64,000 nt of DNA from Nematopogon swammerdamellus (lineage: Eukaryota; Arthropoda; Insecta; Lepidoptera; Adelidae): the NCBI GenBank assembly GCA_946902875.1, contig OX336340.1, positions 1,719,501 through 1,783,500 on the forward strand, read 5' to 3'. The notes under the pieces were generated by a model that was given only the letters and a program-made list of their open reading frames with translations, ran no database searches and was not told the origin of the DNA. The stretch's first letter is position 1, and every line of letters begins with the position of its first letter. A program made the position numbers and the translations under genes. Positions 56,217-64,000 of the stretch are shown here, one piece after another.

Positions 56217-56671
56217 ACCATACAAATTCATCTACAAATAAAAGATGACTTACACAGTTTAAGATAATAACATCCTCCATTAACAGAGTAAAGGGTTCTC
56301 TGTACCCCTTCCCCCACCCCCACCCCCGCCCCCACTCCTAAGCGCTGTGGATCCGAACTCTTCTAAACAGAAGCAAATTTGCGGCAAACCTCATTACGAT
56401 GTCATCTTCCGAAACAATCTTCGGCTAACAGTTTTAAGCGCGGGCGGCAGCGGAGCAGCGGCACGATCTAAAGCGATGTTTTTGACGTGGAATCACGCCT
56501 TACTCATATGGTACAAGGTGGGATGCATGTAAGCTAAAAATAAAATATGATGTCACCGACACGAAACACGTACCGACAAAATGGTCAATGCTTAGTTTCT
56601 AAGTAACACACATACAAAACACATAATATATCATCAAAATCATAAACATCAAATATACAACAATAATTATA

Positions 56672-56927
56672 CACGGTGTTGCAACCCCAACCGTAAAACC
56701 CGAAAGGGGGTGATTCTGTACGTGAAATAGAACAACTTTTGTTCTACAACTTTTTAATTTGAAGAACAAAAATTTTTTTTCTCCATACATTTTGAGAACA
56801 GGTATTTAAAATATGTAAGTAAAAAAATTTTTTTTTGTTTTTAAAAAATTTTTTTTTTCGCCACAGAAGTTGTTTAGTTTCACATATAGAATAACACCTG
56901 GACCCCGGGGCAACTGCAACAACGTGT
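56672..56927 (-). mobile_element. MITE family K, copy 2
   Basis: CACGGTGTTGCAACCCCAAC at one end and TGCAACAACGTG at the other; ACCCGAAAGGGGGTGATTCT and TTTTGTTCTACAAC are the complement of copy 1 at 46440-46705. Confidence 0.7.
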
Positions 56928-56979
56928 ATAACTAAAAATTATTTCAGAAACTCCGTACATTTTCCCTGCTGCTTGCTTA

Positions 56980-57224
56980 TTTTCTACTGAAGCCTTCAAA
57001 TATTTCCCCCATCCAGCGCTGCAGCACTCCGCTGCCGGCGCTGGAGCCGCGCTAATGGGCGCGGCCCGCACCCCGACCAGTTGTCGAAGTTAAACGAGCT
57101 ATGGACATTTGCATATTCCAATCTCGCTGCGCCCCGGGGCAAGCGAGCACGGCTGTGGCGGCAGCGATGTTACACAGCGTGGCGGTGCAAATACATACTA
57201 CACTTCGCACCTTGTGAACACTTT
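56980..57224. promoter_or_regulatory. GC-rich low-repeat block, possible regulatory DNA
   Basis: Single-copy in the window, GC-rich (CGCTGCCGGCGCTGGAGCCG) and containing ATTTGCAT (57108-57115), the POU octamer-like word, beside an AT-rich patch. Function speculative. Confidence 0.25.
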
Positions 57225-57560
57225 TTTTTTTATGGAAACTGACACGATTGGCTACATCAACTACAACATCCGTGATGTCAGCCCATAACACCGGGTGAAC
57301 TTGGTGCCACGTCAGTGCTACCCTTCCACCGAGCATACTTCGGTCGTGCCGGCTACACTGAACTGGACGAAAACACAAACTATTTACATAGCCGTTTCGC
57401 ACGACCTTTCATTCAGTGCGGTGGTATCAACCCGGGCGGGCTAAACCCTACCACCTAGTAATATAAGAAGGGAGTCATATCCCTTAGTCGCCTTTTACGA
57501 CATACACGGGGAGAGATGCAGTGGGGCTGTTCTTTTTAAGTACCGGCCCCACACATTACG
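57225..57560 (-). mobile_element. SINE-A with alternative head, full length
   Basis: TATGGAAACTGACACGATTG body to the head CGCCTTTTACGACATACACG GGGAGAGATG and AAGTACCGGCCCCACAC. A private GCTACCCTTCCACCGAGCAT duplication-like segment is present. Confidence 0.85.
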
Positions 57561-57654
57561 TCTTAATCTATTTAAAATATTCGAACTGTATTTATTGTTT
57601 CAATAAAAACTAAATAACTAATATACCTAAAACTAAAACTAATTTAAAATTAAA

Positions 57655-58044
57655 ATTAGTAAAACCTACAAAAAATAAATTTCTGAATAGTCCGCCGAAG
57701 CCCCGTCTCTGCCGACGACGCCAAGCGTACCCAGCACGCTCGCCGCGTTACCCCTCTGAATTTCAATACCAATCCACCGTTTTTAAGGAAGGCTTTGCAA
57801 CGACGGTCGCCAGTCCTCTCCGCGAGAAGCTTTCCCAGCTTCTCCGTGAAAACCTTGGTTTCAGACGACCATGGTCCCAAAGTCTCCACGACGAAAGGTT
57901 GAAACTAAAAACGGTCGCGCAGCGAGCTGTACAGTCTCGTATTGGCGGCGGCAGCCTTGTTTGCCGCGGCCCCGGCAGACTTGGAGGTAACGGGAACATG
58001 GCTGGGGGCCAGATTTATGACGTGTGGACACACGTCATAAATCT
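57655..58044 (-). pseudogene. LINE ORF2 C-terminal fossil
   Basis: The minus frame reads ETLGPWSSETKVFTEKLGK, then ERTGDRRCKAFL and ends SAETGLRRTIQKFIF. It is homologous to 26965-27203, and its last ~55 bp recur inverted at 61810-61865. At its upstream end a 16-bp-arm perfect hairpin (58011-58044, TTTATGACGTGTG/CACACGTCATAAA) is present. Confidence 0.5.
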
Positions 58045-58477
58045 CGAGAGGCATACTTGAGATTCGAGAAACGAAAACGACGTATGAAATAAGGTTTATT
58101 CAAATAGGAAAATAGATGGCGCTGTACGCGTCGTACATCGCACAATACGCCGAGACACTGCTGCAGGCTGTCAAAGCAAACGAAAATGTCATCCCGCCTC
58201 CACAGCCGTCAGCGCCTTCTAGTGACTTTAGGTTTCATGGACCTCGAGTAACTCGTCCTATATGACCACTTCCTATAACCCGAAATAAGATACGATAGTT
58301 TGTAAAGAATGCTCGATAGCGTTAAACTTGCCTTCTGTGTTCCATGTTTTTTTATTGTGTACAATAAAGTGTAATATTTTTATTTTTATTAGATTTCATA
58401 ATCTACATTTATGTAAAAATTTCAGCTACGAAGTATCACCACGGCATTTAATATTTGAGGTCGATATAGCAGAAAGA

Positions 58478-58616
58478 AAAAATACCGGCCAATGCGAGTC
58501 GAACTCGCGCACCGAGGGTTCCGTATCGCCATGTCATGGTCAGCGCTGCTTCATACTGTTTTCGGTAGATGGCGCGTGTACACTTTTTAGTTTCTTGTAT
58601 GGGGACCCCCGTGAAG
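58478..58616 (-). mobile_element. Interspersed repeat R, 3' part
   Basis: GCGAGTCGAACTCGCGCACC GAGGGTTCC and CATGTCATGGTCAGCGCTG are the complement of the repeat R 3' end; it runs directly into a SINE-A fragment. Confidence 0.65.
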
Positions 58617-58695
58617 CACTGACACGGCACCTAGTTCACCAAGGTGTTATGTGCTGATATCACAGATATAGCCAACAGTGTCAGTTTCCAATGGT
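58612..58695 (+). mobile_element. SINE-A 3' fragment
   Basis: GAAGCACTGACACGGCACCT to AGTGTCAGTTTCCA, with a small internal deletion. Confidence 0.7.
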
Positions 58696-59095
58696 CCCTG
58701 CCAGCGTCGCGCGCTACGAAACCCTAAAAGGGTGTAAAAGCTTAGGGCATGCTTATTCGTTCAAAAGTATTGGCGCCCTAGATAATCCTTCAGACACATT
58801 CCAGGGCCGGATTGTGTCGAATAAAACAGTACGCCGACACCACTTTAAGCGGTTCAAAAATACACCATTATTACTCGTATACCTCCCTCCCCGCTGTCGC
58901 CCCGCCCCCAACCTGCCGGAGGCGGGGGGGCGGGAGTCACGTGATCACATTACCACGTAAACTGGTTTTTCTTGCACTGAGCGATTTTCCTGAGGGTAGA
59001 AATTGTATTGGTGAGAGCGAGGCCGTTGCATTGTTGAGATTAGGCTGTTCTGTTCTGGTAGTACTAATAAGTATTCTGTGGTTCTGGTGAATGAC

Positions 59096-59460
59096 GACGG
59101 CCGTTGGTGTAACCGCGTGTCCTACACTGGCGGTCGCGGACAGGAAAACGGAGCGTGGGAAGACCACCCGCCAGACGACATCAAGTAGGTACGTCGGCGC
59201 TGAAAGCAGTGGTTCCGTACCGCTGAAGGCCATGAGGACTGGATGAAACGGCTATGTAAATAGTTTGTGTTTTCAGTCCAGTTCAGTGTAGCCGGCACGA
59301 CCGAAGGGAAGCACTACTGACATGGCACCTAATTCACCCGTTGTTATGGACTGACATCACGGATGTGGTAGATGATGTAGGCAACCGTGTCAGTTTCCAT
59401 AAAAAAAAGGAAGTTGGAGAGGCTTATGTCCAGCAATGGACGCTTAAAGACTGACAGATG
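59096..59460 (+). pseudogene. RTE ORF2 3' end interrupted by SINE-A
   Basis: CCTACACTGGCGGTCGCGGA, ACCGCTGAAGGCCATGAGGA and GTTGGAGAGGCTTATGTCCA are consecutive parts of the RTE end seen at 33045-33165 and 32605-32750, here in one orientation but split at about 59247-59410 by a SINE-A 3' portion (CGGCTATGTAAATAGTTTGT to AGTTTCCATAAAAAAAA). Confidence 0.7.
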
Positions 59461-59538
59461 AATAAGGATGTATAGGGCCATAATTATGTTTTGTTTAATA
59501 CGACAGAGATCTGAAAACTCCTAAAATAATATTGCTAA

Positions 59539-59938
59539 GCGGCGGGTGGCCGAGTGGTTTGGGCATCGGCTTCTCATGCGGGAGGTCCGAGGTTCGAATC
59601 CGGTCGGCGTGTACCGTTGAGTTTTTTCTGACGAAAAAATTTACATGCATACCTACTGCTTCACCGTTCGGAACCGGTGTAAAACTGTAGGTCCCTTCCC
59701 TTGCCCCTTACTAGGTGGTAGGCTCAAATTGTAGCCGACTGGGTTGGTACCACCGTACTGGATGTAAGATGGCCGCATAGCAGCCTCGGCTGTGTTCTCC
59801 TCTAGTCCAGTATAGCCAGCAATCCAGGGAAGTCTCCGGTATGGCACCTACCTTCTCGGAGGTGATATTGGCTAGTCAGAGCATGTGCTTTGGCCCTGTC
59901 TGACTCAGCCACTCATACCGGATTACATAAAAAAAAAT
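59539..59938 (+). mobile_element. SINE-B, full length reference copy
   Basis: Head GGTGGCCGAGTGGTTTGGGC; B box GGTTCGAATCC; ACCGGTGTAAAACTGTAGGT; central domain CTTACTAGGTGGTAGGCTC and GGTTGGTACCACCG; tail TACCGGATTACAT and poly(A). About 400 bp. Confidence 0.88.
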
Positions 59939-59947
59939 ATTTTAAAA

Positions 59948-59992
59948 TAAGCAAGAGGTATGCACATTACTGTACATACCTCTTGCTTTAGA
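59948..59992. repeat. Hairpin directly after SINE-B
   Basis: AAGCAAGAGGTATG and CATACCTCTTGCTT pair around a 12-nt loop (about 59950-59989). Too short a stem for a confident microRNA call. Confidence 0.5.
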
Positions 59993-60053
59993 AAGAGACA
60001 ATCCGGTTGTAGAGCGTCGTCCCTGTCGCACAGACACTTTTTCTAAAGGTCTT

Positions 60054-60430
60054 GTCAGCCTCGGTAGCTCAGTGGTGCAGTCGGTCGACTGTTGTTAAGC
60101 AACGCTGAGCGCGGTCAGTAGGTACTTGGATGGGTGACCGCTCGGCCGTTGGAGGGTGACCGTGGTTCGGACTCCACGTAAAACTGTAGGTCCCTTCCCT
60201 TCTTACCTTACTAGGTGGTAGGGTTTATCCCGCCCGGGATGGTACCACCGCACTGAACGAAACGTTGGGCGAAAAGGCTATGCAAATAGTTCGTGTTTCC
60301 CGTCCAGTTCATTGTAGCCGATATGAAATGAAGGGAAGCACTGACATGGCACCTAGTGGACCCGTTGAGGCTGACATCACGGATGTTGTAAGTGATGTAG
60401 TCAAAAGTGGAAGTTTCCATAAAAAAAAAA
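60054..60430 (+). mobile_element. SINE-A, full length, plus orientation
   Basis: Head GTCAGCCTCGGTAGCTCAGT GGTGCAG, then a 5S-like GTTAAGCAACGCTGAGCGC GGTCAGT with a GGTA insertion before CTTGGATGGGTGACCGCTCG, then body CGTAAAACTGTAGGTCCCTT to GGAAGTTTCCATAAAAAAA. Shows the family in sense orientation. Confidence 0.88.
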
Positions 60431-61008
60431 TTCCAATAATATGAAATCTCACGCAGTAATTTCACCTAAACATCCCAAATGAATATGCGATGCAAGGGAA
60501 GCAACAATTCAAAAATGACATTAGGAGAACTCATGAATAATCATGGAAACAGAAAACATATAAAAAGCGACCGCGCTGCTATCTATTGGAGGTATAAATC
60601 TTCAGTTAAATGATGCATGCGAAATTTTAAGCCGTCCATGTATGAATGCTGCGATATTCCGCCCAGCCGCCCAGCCGCCCTGACGCCCAGCCGCCCAGCC
60701 GGCCGCCCGCCCTGCTTGCGGCGAAGTAAAAAAACAACGGGTTACAACATACTGGACTGTACCTATAATACTTCACACGTTTTATTTTAACACTATATAC
60801 CTGTATGGGCTTTTGAATAGCATAATAAATGTTTTCACAGCTCGGGAAATTTCAGTCTGAAAATAATAATAATTTAATATTTATATTAAGTAATTTTGTA
60901 TATTTTTATATTGAATAATGTATAAATGTATAAATAATTAATATAAATATTATATAATGAAAATGCGATAATAAAGATATTATAATAATACACATTATTC
61001 CACTTAAT
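60431..61008. other. Intergenic; short GCCCAGCC repeat
   Basis: A CCGCCCAGCCGCCC-type low-complexity patch lies at 60658-60718; the rest is AT-rich without features. Confidence 0.45.
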
Positions 61009-61165
61009 GCGTAGCAAGGGCGGGCGTATTGCCTTAGGCAATCTCCTCCAGTCAACCCGGTGGACGTACATTTTTACATGGCATCCGAACCATGGAACAG
61101 TGGGTGAAGGTATACACGTAATTTTTTTCAAATAAGAAAAAAACTCAATGGTACACTCGCTGAAC
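61009..61165 (-). mobile_element. SINE-C, second copy
   Basis: GCAAGGGCGGGCGTATTGCC and GGCATCCGAACCATGGAACA match 54215-54425; the tRNA-like head is truncated. Confidence 0.45.
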
Positions 61166-61169
61166 ATCC

Positions 61170-61430
61170 ACCCCTTTGTAGTGGACAAAAGAGTTCTTCG
61201 AACTGCACGATTCTCTAAATCGTTCTCGTGTCCCACTGCAAAGGTGTGGAACGGGCTTCCGGGGAATATCTTTCCCCACTCCTACAATCCACGGGTCTTA
61301 GCCTTTCCCTAGCGCCATTAGTTCACCTCCAAGCCGGACTGACACCTCCTCGGGGGTGAAATTGGCTGCGCCTGAGACTTCGACTTCGGACACAGCCACC
61401 TAGTTCGGAAGCAATAAAAAAAACAAACAT
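61170..61430 (+). pseudogene. LINE ORF2 C-terminus and 3' UTR
   Basis: One frame reads DKRVLRTARFSKSFSCPTAK and then VWNGLPGNIFPHSYNPRVL, typical of the last ~50 residues of jockey/CR1-type ORF2 proteins. The 3' UTR continues to GGAAGCAATAAAAAA. Same lineage as the minus-strand copy at 5215-5450. Confidence 0.65.
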
Positions 61431-61520
61431 AGTCTACATAGTACTAGAATGGCTCCGCGTTGTTGTAGTGCGTTGCATGCAGTATGTGCATTGTGTTGAT
61501 GTTGTGAGTTGTGACAGCCC

Positions 61521-62376
61521 TGTACCCTAATCACGAGATTTAACCTACTACGCTACGCTGCGCTACGCCGTGTTCTCCGCATCATTTTATATGGAGAAAC
61601 GAAGTTCGCAAATCCATCACTAGAGGCGCTGCTCCGTTTCTCCATAGAAAATGATGCGGAGAACACGGCGTAGCGTAGCGTAGCGTAGTTGGTTAAGACT
61701 GCGGTACTACAGCGTGAGGCACAATTTGCATTTGCCACTTTTTCATTTCGGTTTTTTGTTCAACGAATTTCAAAAATATATATATAAAAAAATCCTGTAA
61801 AAAACTCTTGGCGTCGGCAGAGACGGGGCTTCGGCGGACTTTTCAGAAATTTATTTTTTGTAGGTTTTCTGAATAGGTATTAATTTTAGATTAGTTTTAG
61901 TTTTAGTGTATTAGTGTATGGTTGTATTTACTTTATATACTTATTTTTGTTACAGTTAGGGATTATAAATTTTTCGAAATTTTCAATAAATAATTTCAGC
62001 ATCAAAAAAATCCTGTCTAAAAGTTGACCATATTTAAAAGTTGGTGACGGATTTTTATTTTTATTTATGTCAATTAATATGTGAAAAAAAATCACAAACT
62101 TACTACTAAATGGTCCTAAATACTCCGAAATGCTCTCTTTGTTTCGAAATTGCAGCTTTCTAAAACATTATTTTGAGTTTATACTAATTGCAGATGATGT
62201 AAGATAAAATTTTACTTCTTTTGACAGATTTGGATATTCGTGTAATGTAAATTGGTTTAACAAACTTTGAATAAATACTATAAAACAAGCGAACGCTTCG
62301 CTATTCAATCAGTGCCGCGCGGTATGCGCATTTTGATGCTGTAGTACCGCGCTCTAAAATCTCGTGATTAGGTTAC
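61521..62376. mobile_element. TIR element containing a large palindrome
   Basis: TGTACCCTAATCACGAGATT at 61521-61540 and its complement (ending GTGATTAGGTTACA at 62376) bound about 856 bp. A second inner inverted pair GCGGTACTACAGC (61702) / GCTGTAGTACCGC (62339) is present. Inside lie the 61543-61694 palindrome and a LINE 3' fossil (61810-61870) homologous to 57655-57710. No transposase. Confidence 0.65.
61543..61694. repeat. Palindrome with ~60-bp arms
   Basis: Arms read CTACGCCGTGTTCTCCGCAT and TATGGAGAAACG against their complements, around a ~32-nt loop containing AGTTCGCAAATCC. CTACG/CGTAG units repeat at the outer ends. Confidence 0.8.
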
Positions 62377-62394
62377 AGCAGGAGTATCACGAGA

Positions 62395-62546
62395 TTCGCT
62401 ACGCGCCGGCTACGCCGAGGTGTAGCGTGCGTAGAGAACGTAAGCCGCTGCGCGGAAGCGAGTTCGCAAATCGCTTCGCATTCGCTTCCGCGCAGACGCT
62501 TACGCTCTCTACGCACGCTACACCTCGGCGTAGCCGGCGTAGCGAA
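62395..62546. repeat. GC-rich palindrome with ~65-bp arms
   Basis: Left arm 62395-62461 and right arm 62482-62546 pair almost fully (CTACGCCGAGGTGTAGCGTG and complement). The 20-nt loop contains GTTCGCAAATCGC, close to the loop of the 61543-61694 palindrome, and both palindromes are preceded by TCACGAGATT, so they belong to one family. Confidence 0.85.
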
Positions 62547-62889
62547 AGTCGTAATAGCCCTACTGGTGACTCGGCGGCGCAGCGTAAGTAATTATTTCAA
62601 GAAAAGTGATATACCTACTTTTATTTCAGGGTGGCCGATCGATCCATCAATTTGTCGATTTTTTTCGGACGATCACAAAGGCGCGAAACAGTGACGCTTG
62701 GTCCGGGTCGCCTCTCACCCTCAAATATTATGGTTGAGGGAGGCGATGGCTGGCCCTGGCGTGATGCTCGTGAACGGGTGCTGTTTGTGGAGACTGGCCT
62801 GCTCCAATTGGCTCCAACGTGTTATATGAATGCTTTACGCTTATAGAAAACATGTTGTATTTGTGATATTCTTTTAGAAATAGTGATGA
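62547..62889. other. Intergenic, no gene recognised
   Basis: A 71-codon frame at 62631-62846 lacks a recognisable domain. Confidence 0.35.
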
Positions 62890-63090
62890 CTCGTACTGTG
62901 TAGGCAGTGGCAAACATTTTTGTAAATGTAGACTAAGTGGACGTAAAAGAAAGTATTCAACGAAGTTTCTTGCCAGTCCTTCTTAGCTGTGATAATCGAA
63001 CTGGCAAAATGCTTAAATGTTAAATGTTAAAATATGACCAGTCCGAGTGCAGTGTTCTGTCTATGGATGATGAATAAAGAAAAAGAATAA
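62890..63090 (+). mobile_element. LINE 3' end fragment
   Basis: AACGAAGTTTCTTGCCAGTC CTTCTTAGC, TGATAATCGAACTGGC and an AATAAAGAAAAAGAATAAA tail. Complement copies at 30840 and 47280. Confidence 0.6.
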
Positions 63091-63184
63091 AGTGGCGCGG
63101 GAGGTTCGTAGGTATGTTACATTACATGTTACATGTTACATTGCGCATAACATGACATGGCAGATTTAATATGATTAATACCAT

Positions 63185-63490
63185 CCCTACTGCATTTCTG
63201 TCCCCGTGCGTGTCAAGGCGACTAGGGGATAAGGACAAGATGCCGCGCTAAAGGGCGTCAATCTAGCTAACTCTCACCTTGGCACGGTCCTTCCACCGAG
63301 TCATGCAGCATGTGGTACTTCGTGCCTTACTGGCTGCTTGATAGTTATCTTGTCCGAATAAGTACTTTACTAAACGTGGTGATCAGACATTACTAAACGT
63401 GGTGATAGGTGTTGTGCTGTAACTTACAAGACTCCTTGCAGCATAACACTGATTACTCTGCTCACCCCGATTGTCGGGATACGTGTGGTA
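63185..63490 (-). mobile_element. Repeat family C, full copy
   Basis: CTTGGCACGGTCCTTCCACC GAGTCATG, TGCTTGATAGTTATCTTGTC and AACACTGATTACTCTGCTC are the complement of the 6101 copy. A short internal duplication (ACTAAACGTGGTGAT) is private. Confidence 0.6.
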
Positions 63491-63539
63491 TGTAAGATGT
63501 GTTACAGAACATATTCGACCTGTTCGGTCAAAGCAACAT

Positions 63540-63711
63540 AACACCAAGTTTAATTTAGTTTAATTTATAAATAGTATTTATTTAGTAGTCATAATATTTA
63601 ATTTAATTTATGAATAGTAATTTATACGTTTAATTAACTAGTACGTAACATAGATGTAGTGTATATTATGTTTATCATAGTTATTTTCCTTCCTTCCTTA
63701 TCCTTACCTAT
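63540..63711 (+). mobile_element. LINE 3' UTR fragment
   Basis: TAATTTATACGTTTAATTAACTAGTACGT-type sequence and TAGTTATTTTCCTT match 33840-33930; it breaks off at 63700-63711 where a Helitron-like sequence begins. Confidence 0.55.
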
Positions 63712-64000
63712 AATAAAATCCAACGTCTGCTTTCTGTCTGAGTGTCTGAGTGTCTGAGTGTATGTCTGTCTGTCCGCTTATAACTCGAGAACCACTGAAC
63801 CGATTTTAATAAAAAAAAATTCTACGGATAGCTTGATTCTTCCCATCAACTATAGGCTACTTACTATCTTGCTTGTATAATATACTAGCTGTGCCCGCGG
63901 CTCCGCCCGCTCTCATATTTCACTTCACTGCTAACCTCATAAGCCATTTAGCGTGATAGTAAGTAGCCTATAGTTGATGGGAAGAAACACGCTATCCGTA
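63712..64000. mobile_element. Facing Helitron-like sequences at the window edge
   Basis: A plus-strand part (GTCTGAGTGTCTGAGTGTC, AACCACTGAACCGATTTTAA) meets a minus-strand 3' end at CTAG (63883-63886), followed by GCCCGCGGCTCCGCCCGC, the complement of the usual Helitron hairpin. The segment ATCAACTATAGGCTACTTAC (63848) recurs inverted at 63960-63985. The minus element runs off the window. Confidence 0.6.

Noticed and set aside
59948..59992. MicroRNA precursor
   Set aside because: The stem is only about 14 bp, shorter than a pre-miRNA, and it sits right after a SINE tail.

Overview
The window looks like nuclear DNA from a moth or butterfly (Lepidoptera). It is AT-rich and dense with fragments of insect-type mobile elements. 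Several Helitron-like ends carry a GC-rich hairpin, then CTAG, then a host T, a form widespread in lepidopteran genomes. tRNA- and 5S-derived SINEs, RTE and jockey/CR1-type LINE remnants and mariner-type inverted-repeat elements fill most of the rest. The species cannot be named from sequence alone.

Only one host gene is convincing: an intronless CDS at 17434-18987 (+). It encodes a 517-residue protein with two C-terminal C2H2 zinc fingers that closely resemble the terminal finger pair of PRDM8/ZNF488 nuclear regulators. It has a complete local transcription unit: two inverted CCAAT boxes, a TATA box, an initiator, an upstream in-frame stop, and a poly(A) signal overlapping a Pumilio-type site.

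Layout. 0-6.5 kb: LINE and SINE debris, including a 501-bp insert between perfect 45-bp direct repeats. 6.5-15 kb: an interspersed family with GTTCGA ends, a decayed LINE reverse transcriptase (9541-11245), SINEs, and a Helitron split by a SINE. 15-19.3 kb: low-repeat flank plus the zinc-finger gene. 19.3-36 kb: SINE families, a palindromic MITE, a 63-bp-arm hairpin, Helitrons, a GC island, a TTAA-flanked long-TIR element and RTE tails. 36.5-40.5 kb: a striking Foldback-like element of about 35 units of ~108 bp in two head-to-head arrays. 41.3-43.9 kb: a nearly intact mariner-superfamily transposon with TIRs of about 515 bp and one frameshift. 44-64 kb: more SINEs, MITEs, LINE tails, two large GC-rich palindromes and a Helitron end running off the window.

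The most unusual items are the mirror-symmetric Foldback array, whose units each carry a YY1/Pho-like motif; the long-TIR mariner; and SINE families with different heads and tails that share one central domain, one of them with a 5S-rRNA-like head.
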